Positions 1 through 8,626 are shown, counted from the stretch's first letter. The stretch: DNA of 39,025 nt from Planctomycetota bacterium (GCA_003670925.1 QWQG01000249.1:1-39025), one strand, 5' to 3'. Made by a program: numbers and translations. Notes: generated from the letters alone by a model not told the origin.

Positions 1-170
1 CAAGTGGCCAGTTTTTAACCAAACCCCAGTCTTCTACCGCTCGAAGCCCAATTTGGAGCCGTTCAAGTTCAGATTAGGCGGAGGCACGAAGGGATGGAGC
101 GGAGCGACGACCGCAGCTGCCGTAGCCTGATGGCGTAGCGTTGGTGCTGTGGAGGAAAGCGACCGTACGA

Positions 171-242
171 TGGACATCCTTGTCCGTCGTGGCTTGCCCC
201 CTCGTTCGTGGCAAGCTGAGGAATCTCGGACAAGAATGTCCA
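171..242. repeat. Long imperfect hairpin element
   Basis: The outer arms tggacatccttgtccg (171-186) and cggacaagaatgtcca (227-242) are reverse complements at 15 of 16 positions. An inner pair, ggcttgcc (191-198) and ggcaagc (210-216), extends the fold. No T-tract follows, so it is not an ordinary terminator. It ends just before a decayed SUMF1-like gene end. It resembles a small palindromic repeat or MITE-like remnant; no second copy was found in this window. Confidence 0.6.
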
Positions 243-248
243 AGGTAC

Positions 249-372
249 TGCGGAAACGCCGCCTACCGTGGCCGTCTGGTTTGATTCTGGCGGGCGCTCC
301 ACAACGGCAACTTCGGCTTCTGCCTTGCCCTAAGTTTCCCGTCAGGTCAGTAGCCGGGGCGGAACGGAGCGG
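249..372 (+). pseudogene. Decayed 3' end of a SUMF1/FGE-like gene
   Basis: Read from 264, the codons give Y-R-G-R-L-V, a TGA at 282, then ...H-N-G-N-F-G-F-C-L-A-L-S-F-P-S-G-Q and a TAG at 351. This matches the C-terminal signature of planctomycete formylglycine-generating-enzyme-like proteins, where a YRG segment leads to GFRLALSPSG. The copy at 12163-12220 shows the same motif intact. An in-frame stop and the loss of everything upstream show this is a remnant. The following ccggggcggaac resembles the SPEAEQ codons of the copy near 12235. It probably arrived as part of a dispersed gene family, and nothing suggests it is expressed. Confidence 0.55.
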
Positions 373-497
373 CCATCCCCCAGACAATCGCAGCAGGCAG
401 GCCAGCTTTGCCGCATACACACGCTTTCATGCGCGCCAGGGAGATGCGGAAGCACTGACTGGGCAAATTCAAAACTGGGGCGGCCAGTGCAAGGGGT

Positions 498-698
498 ATG
501 ACAGGGTTCGGCGTGGCGGTACCGGCGGTGCTGGCATGGCTTCCGGAGTGGTTCAGGTGGTCCCGTGGTTGCTGTGGCCAGTACGAAGATACGTCGGGAC
601 AACTGCCGAATCAGAACGTTTTAACGGGTGTGGCCACACCAGCAACAGTGTGTTTTCATGCTTTCCCTGAGCTATTTCAGAACGTAGAAACCATATAA
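498..698 (+). pseudogene. Remnant ORF sharing the 45-residue tail of the SUMF1-like gene
   Basis: A 66-codon frame starts at ATG 498, with aagggg just upstream but too close for a good ribosome site. It begins M-T-G-F-G-V-A-V-P-A-V-L-A-W-L-P-E-W-F-R, which lines up residue for residue with the end of the SUMF1-like protein at 12193-12249 (G-F-H-L-A-L...S-P-E-A-E-Q-G). It then continues in the same frame through SRGCCGQYEDTSGQLPNQ to FPELFQNVETI and a TAA. The conserved frame suggests the tail was coding in an ancestor. Without the catalytic or lectin-like domain it is most likely a gene fragment. Confidence 0.45.
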
Positions 699-714
699 AA
701 CACTGGAAACGCTG
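560..714 (+). repeat. 155-bp dispersed repeat, copy A
   Basis: This segment aligns without gaps to 12255-12409, with 9 differences by eye (about 94% identity). It begins at gtcccgtggttgctg and ends at aaacgctg; the flanks beyond both ends differ between copies, apart from weaker similarity just upstream. It includes the C-terminal extension of the remnant ORF, its stop codon and about 16 bases beyond. The copy carries gttgctgtggcca and the partly complementary tggccacaccagcaac, so it can fold. Confidence 0.9.
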
Positions 715-897
715 TAATTATTCCGGAGGGGTGCCGTAGTATCGGACCGGAGCAGCGAACCGAATGCCGGTTCGCCACGCCGGTCGTGACCACTGACGTG
801 GTTGATGAAGATCCGTTTGCTGGGTAGGTCGATGTGACCGGTGTGGGTCGTCGCATTGGTCGGTCTCACCTCACCGGAGCCGGTTCGCACATCATGT
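715..897. other. Gene-free spacer downstream of the RND pump gene
   Basis: No convincing reading frame is present. A clean hairpin, gcgaacc (755-761) and ggttcgc (769-775) around a 7-base loop, lies about 120 bases past the pump stop codon, but no T-run follows on either strand. It may stabilise or end the operon mRNA, or be another palindromic repeat. Confidence 0.35.
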
Positions 898-3800
898 TCA
901 TGGGTTCCGCGAGTAGTAGACGCGACGACCAAACTTCAAAAAGAGTGCAGGTGTGACGACTTGGTCAAGCACCGTCGATGTCAGCATGCCGCCAAACACA
1001 ACCAGAGCCAGCGGGTAAAGAATCTCTTTTCCGGTTTGCCCGGCTCCAAACAGAAGCGGCAGCAGTCCGATGAAACTTGTAGCCGCCGTCATCATCACGG
1101 GCGACAGACGCTCCAGACTGCCGCGAATGATCATCTCCTCGCCAAATACTTCACCTTCGTGTTCCATGAGGTGAATGTAGTGCGAAATCATCATGATGCC
1201 GTTGCGGCTAACGATTCCGATCAGAGTAATGAACCCAACCCAATGAGCGACAGACAAACTGGTAGCGCTGACCCACACTTTTGGCCACTGCCACCATTCG
1301 ACTGCCTGCAGCGCTTCAGTGGTTGGTTGATTGACGATCAACAGAGTAACAACGGACCCCAGTGCAGCCAGTGGAATGTTAGCCAGAACCTGCAACGCGG
1401 CTCGCCAGGATCCAAGACACTTCGTCAACAGCAGAAACACACCAATTACCGACACACTTCCCAAGATCAGCAGCCGAAAATTGGCTTGCTGTTGTGCTTC
1501 AAACTGGCCACCGTATTCAATGCGATAGTTTCCCGGCAGTGTCCGCAGTCGCTCTTCAATCGGTTTCGCGAGGAGTTTGATCTGCCCGACTACACTGGCC
1601 AGATCCCGTGCTTCGACGTTGCAGAAGACCACAATGCGTCTCTGAACGTGTTCTCGATTCAGCGTGTTGGGCCCTGTGGTATCCCACACATCGGCGACTT
1701 CCCCCAGCGAGACTTTGCGACCGGAGGGCGTGTCTAGTATAGTCTGCTGGATCACGTCCGGATCATTGCGTGAGGCTTCGTCGTACCAGACGACCAGTCC
1801 AAAGTATCGATCATCATCCAAAACCTGTGAAACGACTCGACCTTTGTACGCCGTCTCCAACAGTGCAGAAACATCCCCCGGTGCCAACCCATAACGCGCC
1901 GCGTCTTCACGGCGAACCTGCAAACGTACCTGTGAAACATCCACCTGAGGCTCCAGTTGCAGGTCAACGACGCCGGGAACTTGGCTCATCGCCGTATAAA
2001 CATCCTGACTAGCATTTCGAAGTTCTCGCAGGTCGTTGCCGAAAACCTTGACGGCGATCTGAGCCCGCACGCCCGACATGATGTGGTCGAGGCGGTGCGA
2101 GATCGGTTGACCGATATTGGCCTTGATACTGGGGATCGACGTAATGCGATCGCGAATTTCAGCCAGAACCTGCTCGCGAGGTCGCCCGGTCGTCTCGAAT
2201 CCCCATAGATGTGCCATTGGAATCAATCGCAGGATCGCAGCGCCCCAGCCGGATTTTGGACGACGATACTCCTGAACTCGTACGTCAATTTCGGATGAAT
2301 TGACTCCCTCCGCATGTTCATCCAGTTCCGCTCGGCCTGTACGACGCGAGATGGAAAGGACTTCAGGAATCTCCATCAGCAACATTTCGGCACGTTGAGC
2401 CAGCCGCTGACTTTCGTCCAGACTGGTGCCAGGTTCCGTCTGAAAGCTGATGGTGAATGTGCCCTCGTTGAAAGGCGGAAGAAACTCGCCGCCCATCCAA
2501 AACAGCGCAAGCATCGCAACGCCAACCATCGCGACTGTCCCGCCGAGCACAAGATTGGCATGCCGCAGTGTCCACCGCAGCATGACAGACGTGGCAGACT
2601 TCAAAACGCGCAGGACAAACGGGTCGCCTTTCTCTTCCAGGAATTTGGCCTTTGGCAGCAGATAGGAAGCCAGCACAGGTGTGATGGTGAGCGATACCAC
2701 CAGCGATGCGAGCAACGACGTCATGTACGCCACGCCGAGTGGAGCGAACATGCGCCCTTCCAGGCCGGCCATCGAGAACAGCGGAAACACAACCAGCACG
2801 ACGATCAGGGTGGCGTAGACGATTGAATTCCGAACTTCACAGGATGCATCGTAAATGACCTTGAGTGCGTCTTCGGGAATTGCCTTCTGACGGTTTTCCT
2901 TCAGTCGCCGGTAGATGTTTTCGATGTCCACAATGGAGTCATCAACCAGATCACCAATGGCAACCGCGATACCTCCGAGCGTCATCGTATTGAGCGAGAT
3001 TCCAAACCAGCGAAAAATCAGCACTGTCAGCAGGATTGAGATCGGCATCGCGGTCAGCGAACTGATGCTGGTGCGAAAATTCCACATGAAGATGAAAAGG
3101 ACGACAACGACCCAGATTGCACCGTCACGAATGGCTTCAACGACATTCTCAACTGCCGCCTCAATGAAGTCTGCCTGCTTGAAGATTCGGTCTTCGATGA
3201 GGATGCCGTCCGGCAAATCGTGTTGAAGTTCGTCCAGCACAACACTGATCTGCCGATCAAGTTTCAGTGTGTCCGCGTTGGGCTGCTTCTGGACAGCCAG
3301 AATGACCGCTGATCCGCCTTCAATCCTGTCGCCTTCGCGCACCAGCACGCTACCGTCGCCACGCTTGACCGGACCACCGAACCCAACGTCAGCCACTTCT
3401 TTCAACAGCACGGCTCGCTGATTGCGCCAGACAACAGGCGTGTTTTCGATTTCTTCCAGAGTCAGACTTTGCCCGCTGATCCGGATCAATGATTCTTTTG
3501 GCGATCGAACCATGATGCCACCGCCTGCCAGGACGTTGGCTTTTTCGGCAGCGGCGGTCAGTTGGTCTAGCGTGATGTTCTGAGCCGCCAGTCGCGCAGG
3601 CGAGGTAATAATCTGATACTGCTTCAGAGTACCACCCATAACTGTCACCTGCGAAACACCTTCCACAGCGAGCAGCCGGTTGCGGACGGTGAACTCGCCG
3701 AGCGTTCGCAACTCCATATTGAGTTCAGCGGTGGTGGCTTCGTCGGCAGGAGGTTTCGTGGACCGCAATCCAAGGAGCATGATCTCACCCATGATGGACG

Positions 3801-4197
3801 AGATCGGGGCCATGACAGGATTCACGTCGCCGGGAAGTCGTTCGCGAGCAATCTGCATTTTCTCGGCGACAATCTGACGGTCGCGATAAATGTCAGTACC
3901 CCAGTCAAACTCAACCCAGACAATCGATAGTCCGATGCCGGATGCCGAACGGACTCGTTGAACACCCGTTGCGCCGTTCAATAAATACTCAATCGGTCGA
4001 GTCACCAGCACTTCGACTTCTTCCGGTGCGAGACCGGGGGCCTCAGTCATGACAGTGACAGTTGGTCGATTCAGATCGGGGAACACATCGACGGGCATTT
4101 CGCTGAGTGTGAATCCTCCGTAGATCAGCACTGCGATCGCTGCGATCAGCACGAAGCCGCGATTCTTCAGGGAGAAAGCGATAATGGCGTTCAGCAT
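898..4197 (-). CDS. Heavy-metal efflux RND permease (CusA/CzcA family)
   Basis: This is the inner-membrane proton-driven pump of a tripartite metal exporter, 1099 residues against the family's usual 1030-1060. The N-terminus (MLNAIIAFSLKNRGFVL) is the typical first membrane helix, followed by the porter domain and a helix cluster near residues 360-510. The fourth-helix signature AIGDLVDDSIVDIEN (412-426) carries acidic residues D416, D419, D420, D424 and E426, the proton-relay pattern of heavy-metal RND pumps. The segment corresponding to the CusA periplasmic metal loop reads HRLDHIMSGVRAQIAVKVFG, closer to CzcA than to CusA, so the metal cannot be assigned. It is the last gene of the minus-strand operon, 230 bases after its adaptor gene, with a palindromic element between. 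No outer-membrane factor gene is present. Confidence 0.93.
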   Translation of the reverse strand: MLNAIIAFSLKNRGFVLIAAIAVLIYGGFTLSEMPVDVFPDLNRPTVTVMTEAPGLAPEEVEVLVTRPIEYLLNGATGVQRVRSASGIGLSIVWVEFDWGTDIYRDRQIVAEKMQIARERLPGDVNPVMAPISSIMGEIMLLGLRSTKPPADEATTAELNMELRTLGEFTVRNRLLAVEGVSQVTVMGGTLKQYQIITSPARLAAQNITLDQLTAAAEKANVLAGGGIMVRSPKESLIRISGQSLTLEEIENTPVVWRNQRAVLLKEVADVGFGGPVKRGDGSVLVREGDRIEGGSAVILAVQKQPNADTLKLDRQISVVLDELQHDLPDGILIEDRIFKQADFIEAAVENVVEAIRDGAIWVVVVLFIFMWNFRTSISSLTAMPISILLTVLIFRWFGISLNTMTLGGIAVAIGDLVDDSIVDIENIYRRLKENRQKAIPEDALKVIYDASCEVRNSIVYATLIVVLVVFPLFSMAGLEGRMFAPLGVAYMTSLLASLVVSLTITPVLASYLLPKAKFLEEKGDPFVLRVLKSATSVMLRWTLRHANLVLGGTVAMVGVAMLALFWMGGEFLPPFNEGTFTISFQTEPGTSLDESQRLAQRAEMLLMEIPEVLSISRRTGRAELDEHAEGVNSSEIDVRVQEYRRPKSGWGAAILRLIPMAHLWGFETTGRPREQVLAEIRDRITSIPSIKANIGQPISHRLDHIMSGVRAQIAVKVFGNDLRELRNASQDVYTAMSQVPGVVDLQLEPQVDVSQVRLQVRREDAARYGLAPGDVSALLETAYKGRVVSQVLDDDRYFGLVVWYDEASRNDPDVIQQTILDTPSGRKVSLGEVADVWDTTGPNTLNREHVQRRIVVFCNVEARDLASVVGQIKLLAKPIEERLRTLPGNYRIEYGGQFEAQQQANFRLLILGSVSVIGVFLLLTKCLGSWRAALQVLANIPLAALGSVVTLLIVNQPTTEALQAVEWWQWPKVWVSATSLSVAHWVGFITLIGIVSRNGIMMISHYIHLMEHEGEVFGEEMIIRGSLERLSPVMMTAATSFIGLLPLLFGAGQTGKEILYPLALVVFGGMLTSTVLDQVVTPALFLKFGRRVYYSRNP

Positions 4198-4216
4198 GAA
4201 TTATTCACTTCACTAT

Positions 4217-4411
4217 GAGCCGCGAGGCGCTAGTCAGTTGTTGATTTAGTTCTGTGGATAAGTTTTCGTTTAACGGCAAGCCGTAGGCGACAGTTACTGC
4301 TTGCGCCGACGCCTGCGGCTTGCCGTTAAACGGTTAAATCAACAGACCGCTAGCTGCGGGTGTCTTTTCTGAGTTTCCACACTGTCCCCCGCAGCTAGCG
4401 CTTTGCGGCTC
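4217..4411. repeat. Nested palindromic element between adaptor and pump genes
   Basis: Four inverted pairs lie within 195 bases. The outer pair is gagccgcgaggcgctag (4217-4233) with ctagcgctttgcggctc (4395-4411), 15 of 17 matched. Inside are gttgattta (4240-4248) with taaatcaac (4335-4343), and 23-base arms at 4267-4289 and 4310-4332 with one mismatch. A fourth pair, gctagctgcggg (4349-4360) with cccgcagctagc (4388-4399), overlaps the outer right arm, so two alternative folds compete. It looks like a composite of two palindromic repeats in the intergenic space, possibly affecting pump-to-adaptor mRNA ratio. Confidence 0.85.
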
Positions 4412-4427
4412 ACTCAATCAACGACAG

Positions 4428-6680
4428 CTAACGCAGCGCCGCATAACCTGTCTGCAGGGCCCTCGCCCCGCTAACAGCGACCGAATCATTTGGCACAAGG
4501 CCTTCCAGAATCTGAACAGCCACATCGTCGGATCGACCGAGCACCACAAATCGCCGTTCAAAAGTGTCATCGACTTTGTGAACGAAAACGTACGATCGAG
4601 TCCCCTCGCGAACAATGGCCTCACGCGGCACCGCGAGTTGCGGCGGAATGCTTCCCGTTTCAATCGTCAGTCGAGCCAGCATGTTGTGCTGAACCGGTAC
4701 GCGTGGCATCTGCCTGAGTTCGATCCAGACAGACAGCGTTCGATCATCCTGCCCGACTGAGCGGCCACTTCGGACAAGAGTCCCCGTTACAACTTCCGTG
4801 GCATCTGCGACAAGGCGAACGCGAACCGTTTGTCCAACTTTGACTCGCGAAAGATCGCGTTCCGAAACAAAGCCCTGAACCCACACCTGAGACAGATCAT
4901 GGATCTCAAACACCGACTCATCCGGCTGTACAATATGGCCAAGAACCTTGTCGAAATCCATCACAACTCCATCGATCGGAGAACGGACAGGCAGCGTTGG
5001 CAACAGCGTTCGGGTGGTCACCATCTGAGTCAGTTGTGCTTCCGAGATTCCGGCGGTCGTCAATCGCTGTCGGACATTGTCACGCAGGCCGTTTGCAAAG
5101 TTGAGTCGACTCTCCGCCTCCCATAGTCGTCGCTGAGAGACAGCATCGCCGGCCTCAGCAAGATTGGTCATGATTTCCTGCTGCAACTCCGAATCCAGAT
5201 GGGCTCGCAGCAAATCAAGCTGCAGGTTCTGAAAGTCCTGACTGACGATTTCCGCCAGCACTTCGCCCACACCAACCTTCTGTCCACGATCCACCAGAAT
5301 GCGTGCGATGGCCCCGCTGAGCTGAGCCGAAGCCACGGTACGCCGTGTGGGAGGCACATCGACCAGACCATCCACTGTGATAGTCTCAGCCAGAGTCAAC
5401 TGCGATGCTGGTTGCAGGGTGAGCCCAATATCGCGGGCCGTTTCATCGCTGACCTTTAGCACACCTTTTTTAAAGAAGCTGCCAAGCTCATGGCTTCCGC
5501 GAGTGACAACACGATCTCCAGGGAACAAATTGCCGCCACGCACTTCGATCAGGTCCCCCATGCGGTGACCGAAAACGACGGTTTGCTTCTGATACGTTGA
5601 TGCCACTTTTGTCTGCTCTTCTTCCACAAGCACGAACCGTTCAGCTCCATCCCGAATGACAGCGGACATCGGCACCACTACCTTCTCGCCTGTGTCGCCA
5701 ATCTTCAGCTGTACCTGACCGGACATGCCCGGCAGAAGCAGCAGGTCTTCGGCAGAAGAATTCGACAGCGACGCCCAGACGGTTCCAAGATGTGTCTGTG
5801 GATCCAGAAACTGACCGAAGACATCGACCTGTGCAGGGATCTTCCGATTCGGATACGCCGTCAGAGTCAACTCCAGCGATTGCCCAATCGCGACACGGGC
5901 AAGGTCCTTCTCCAGCACACCGATCTTCAGCCACACAGATGACAGGTCGAGCACTTCAAACAGATGTTCTTTGGAGTTGATCACCTTTCCGACAGAAAGG
6001 TCTGTGTGTGTCACAGTTCCATCAATCGGACTTTTCAGGGCCAGACGCTGCTCAAATGGTTCGTTAGGAGTTCCCAGCATCGCGTCCAGCGCTTCAGGTG
6101 GCAGTTGCAGACCCAGCCATTTGGCGCGAGCGATTTCCAGTGCCGCACGATCTTTCTGGACCTGATTCTTTGCTTCAATGAATCGGATCGCGGGAATTGC
6201 ACCCGTTTTGCCGGCGGCCTCCGCCGAGGACAGGAGCCTGAGAGACAGATTTAGTGCTGTTTGTGCGTTGCGAATCTCCAGCTGCAGCGATTCCAGTTCC
6301 GGGCTGTCGAGTTCGGCCAGCAGTTGCCCGGCTTTGACGGATTCTCCCGGCGTCACCAGGAGTTCGACAATCCGGCCGGAGAGAGGTGAACTCACCATCG
6401 CATGGCGGTTCCATGGCGAGACCAGTGTCCCATAGGCCAGAAGCGACTGAGTCACCTTCTGCGGGCCGACTTCTGCCGTTTGTACATCCAACGTTGTCCG
6501 CGCGGACTTCGTCAGCACCATCTTCCCTGTTTCCGCGTTGACTTCCATCCCACGCGTCGGAAGCGGCTTATGCCCTTCGTGCGCAAACGTTATCGCTGAC
6601 GCAAGGCAAAGAACTACCAGACAGCCACAGTTTATGATTGTCATAACCGGTAGTTCTCGTCCCGATCGTGATCGCATCAT
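4428..6680 (-). CDS. Efflux RND periplasmic adaptor with two tandem membrane-fusion modules
   Basis: This is the adaptor (HlyD/CusB family) linking the pump to an outer-membrane channel. At 750 residues it is nearly twice the family norm (350-450) because the module is duplicated. Barrel/lipoyl segments recur: SPIDGTVTHTDLSVGKVI (218-235) pairs with SPIDGVVMDFDKVLGHIV (567-584), each followed by a D-L-S-x-V-W strand (245-250 and 595-600). A coiled hairpin lies in each half, near 125-190 and 485-545. The N-terminus has Arg residues and a hydrophobic stretch (INCGCLVVLCLASAITFA), a signal peptide, then a HEGH metal-site-like motif. ATG 6680 overlaps the stop of the upstream gene (ATGA), arguing for translational coupling and for this start; ATG 6644 is an alternative. 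Confidence 0.9.
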   Translation of the reverse strand: MMRSRSGRELPVMTIINCGCLVVLCLASAITFAHEGHKPLPTRGMEVNAETGKMVLTKSARTTLDVQTAEVGPQKVTQSLLAYGTLVSPWNRHAMVSSPLSGRIVELLVTPGESVKAGQLLAELDSPELESLQLEIRNAQTALNLSLRLLSSAEAAGKTGAIPAIRFIEAKNQVQKDRAALEIARAKWLGLQLPPEALDAMLGTPNEPFEQRLALKSPIDGTVTHTDLSVGKVINSKEHLFEVLDLSSVWLKIGVLEKDLARVAIGQSLELTLTAYPNRKIPAQVDVFGQFLDPQTHLGTVWASLSNSSAEDLLLLPGMSGQVQLKIGDTGEKVVVPMSAVIRDGAERFVLVEEEQTKVASTYQKQTVVFGHRMGDLIEVRGGNLFPGDRVVTRGSHELGSFFKKGVLKVSDETARDIGLTLQPASQLTLAETITVDGLVDVPPTRRTVASAQLSGAIARILVDRGQKVGVGEVLAEIVSQDFQNLQLDLLRAHLDSELQQEIMTNLAEAGDAVSQRRLWEAESRLNFANGLRDNVRQRLTTAGISEAQLTQMVTTRTLLPTLPVRSPIDGVVMDFDKVLGHIVQPDESVFEIHDLSQVWVQGFVSERDLSRVKVGQTVRVRLVADATEVVTGTLVRSGRSVGQDDRTLSVWIELRQMPRVPVQHNMLARLTIETGSIPPQLAVPREAIVREGTRSYVFVHKVDDTFERRFVVLGRSDDVAVQILEGLVPNDSVAVSGARALQTGYAALR

Positions 6681-7387
6681 TGTGTCACCTCGTCTTTAGA
6701 TGTTGTGTCTGCTTTGTGCTCCAATACATATGGCACCGTAAAGACGGTCCCATTTCGCTGAAACTGGCCCCACGCCTTATAGATTCCGGGCTTCGGAAAA
6801 TGTGCCGCGAATGCGACGGCTCCGTCGGGAGCCGTTTTGGCGTCGCTGCCTGAGACATTCACTTCGCCCGTTGCAAGCCCTGCTGGTTTGCCTTGAGGCT
6901 GATGATTGGCGAAGAGTCGGTATTTTCCAGACTTCGGAAACACGAACTGAGTCGTCATCATGCCAGAGCTGTCCACGTCGGGATGCAGGTGAGCAAATTC
7001 ATCCAGCCCGTCGCGGACGACAATCAAATGCACAAGCTGTTCATGCAGAATGTCAAATGACTTAATTGGCGTGCCATCGGCATCTTGAATTTTCAACATG
7101 AGCTTTGTGGTCGAACCAGCCGCGGGCTGCGAAGGTTCGCTCATCACCACGAGTGTGCGGGGCGGTGCCATATTCATTGGCATATTCTCATGGCCGCCGT
7201 GCGAGCCGTGATCACTTTTCGATGGCGCACCGTTGTGACTGTGCCCGGCATGAGAGTCCGGCAAAGTCGCTTGTTCGCCTGTCGTGGAATGGTCAGTGGA
7301 TGCAGCTGGTGGAACAGGCGTTTGTTGCCCGCACCCGAAAAGGCCAATGCGCACGAGGAGAATTACTACATCAAACGATTTCAACAT
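6677..7387 (-). CDS. His/Met-rich lipoprotein with YtkA/FixH-like domain
   Basis: The 236-residue protein begins with a short hydrophobic segment ending L-F-G-C (C19), a lipobox, so it should be a lipid-anchored periplasmic protein. Residues 30-75 are very rich in His and Met (HSHNGAPSKSDHGSHGGHEN, then MPMNM), a pattern typical of copper-handling proteins. The rest has beta-strand segments such as LMLKIQDADGTPIKSFDI and VRDGLDEFAHLHPDVDSSG, resembling YtkA-like domains. An AAAGG ribosome site precedes ATG 7387. It overlaps the adaptor gene by four bases. The inferred role is periplasmic metal binding or delivery to the pump; the domain name is by pattern only. Confidence 0.8.
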   Translation of the reverse strand: MLKSFDVVILLVRIGLFGCGQQTPVPPAASTDHSTTGEQATLPDSHAGHSHNGAPSKSDHGSHGGHENMPMNMAPPRTLVVMSEPSQPAAGSTTKLMLKIQDADGTPIKSFDILHEQLVHLIVVRDGLDEFAHLHPDVDSSGMMTTQFVFPKSGKYRLFANHQPQGKPAGLATGEVNVSGSDAKTAPDGAVAFAAHFPKPGIYKAWGQFQRNGTVFTVPYVLEHKADTTSKDEVTQ

Positions 7388-7454
7388 GGACTGACCTTTG
7401 ATCTAACGGTGACGTGGACTAAAGGCTGACAAGCACGGCGGACTCACAGGACAT

Positions 7455-8588
7455 CTATTTGACCACATCAATACGAGCGGCCAACACGACAGGATCACCG
7501 TTGTGTTCGGATTCCCAGCAAGCAATGACGGGCCCTGAACCATTCGAAGCTGCAGCAATCATCGGATCGCGCGCCGCTTCCGCCAGCTTTTGTGGTTGCC
7601 CTGAGACAGAGTTCTGTACGAGAAGATCACCCTCGCGTCCGACCGTCCAAACGATCACAGATCCCTTTGAAGATGCGGCAATCCACGGTTGCTGGCCTTT
7701 ACCGAGGAGAACTTCCGGCGATCCATCGCCAGCTGCCTTATAGACATTCCCATCGCGCCGCCAGACTGTTTCCAGAGAGCCCTTTGGGTTGGCCGCCAGC
7801 ATGCCACCATCCATCGGACAGGCGTCCAGTGTCCACTTTCCTCTGCCCAGCTTCTTGCCAGGTGAGAACGACTTTCCGTCGTCCTTCGACGAAGTGACGT
7901 ACATATCTCGATCACCACCGATCGAGTTTCGAAACATGACATGCACACTGTTGCCATTAACAATCACCGACGGATGACAGCATTCACAGACACTTCCATC
8001 CGGTGAACGATAGACGCACTGGTTGGCCTCCCATGTGGCGCCATCATTTTTCGAAACGGCGGCGTAGATTTCCGACTTCTTATCTCGAAGGTCGAGCCAG
8101 ACGCACCAGATCGAACCATCTGCACCCGAGGCCATCGCATGCAGTCCTTCACGCGCTGAATCAGCCATGTCGTTCACTCGAACGGGCCCGTGCCATGTCT
8201 TGCCATCGTCCGTTGATCGCCAGGCAAGGACGTCGCCGTCGCGGCCTTTGCCGATCTGACCACCAATTGCGGTTACGACAACCGCGTTCTTCGTCTTCAC
8301 AATTCGAGGACCACGACGCATTCCGAGCGACATATTGGGAACACGAAATGCCTGCATTGCCTTCCCAAAAGTGATTCCTCCATCGGGAGACTGACAATAC
8401 TGAACCGTATCGCCAATCCCATAGACAAGGTGGACGGAGCCATCGGTCCCGATAGCCGCCTGCGGCTGTTTTGGAGCGTTTGCTCCCTTCCCGGATGCAA
8501 TGATCACTGGATCACTGGCCGAACAATCCGCGGCAGACAATGACGCAAGACACAATGCTGCAATGACGCTGAGATTCAGGCACTTCAT
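7455..8588 (-). CDS. Secreted sialidase-like beta-propeller with CECC motif
   Basis: This 377-residue protein has a signal peptide (MKCLNLSVIAALCLASLSAA). Four Asp-box motifs of the BNR/sialidase fold are visible: SPDGGITF (67), STDDGKTW (125), SKNDGATW (179) and SKDDGKSF (234), so it forms a beta-propeller. I see no clear sialidase Arg triad, so glycan cleavage is not supported. Unusual for the fold are CECCHP (201-206) and DACPMDGG (255-262), clustered Cys/His/Met residues that suggest a metal site. An AAAGGACGG ribosome site precedes ATG 8588. It lies 38 bases after a metal-binding lipoprotein gene and 67 bases before another, which implies a metal-linked role. Confidence 0.82.
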   Translation of the reverse strand: MKCLNLSVIAALCLASLSAADCSASDPVIIASGKGANAPKQPQAAIGTDGSVHLVYGIGDTVQYCQSPDGGITFGKAMQAFRVPNMSLGMRRGPRIVKTKNAVVVTAIGGQIGKGRDGDVLAWRSTDDGKTWHGPVRVNDMADSAREGLHAMASGADGSIWCVWLDLRDKKSEIYAAVSKNDGATWEANQCVYRSPDGSVCECCHPSVIVNGNSVHVMFRNSIGGDRDMYVTSSKDDGKSFSPGKKLGRGKWTLDACPMDGGMLAANPKGSLETVWRRDGNVYKAAGDGSPEVLLGKGQQPWIAASSKGSVIVWTVGREGDLLVQNSVSGQPQKLAEAARDPMIAAASNGSGPVIACWESEHNGDPVVLAARIDVVK

Positions 8589-8626
8589 AACGACCGTCCT
8601 TTTTTGAACAATGACTCAAGTAACGC

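Noticed and set aside
149-670. 173-codon plus-strand open frame
   Set aside because: It crosses the hairpin element and the SUMF1 remnants in a frame different from the family motifs, so it is not a gene.
841-1737. 298-codon plus-strand open frame
   Set aside because: It lies antisense to the well-supported RND pump gene, and its composition (Gln, His and Ser rich) is that of a reverse-strand shadow.
2314-2826. 170-codon plus-strand open frame
   Set aside because: Antisense to the pump gene, no family features.
7455-8588. Functional sialidase
   Set aside because: Asp boxes define the fold only; catalytic residues were not identified and the context is metal resistance.
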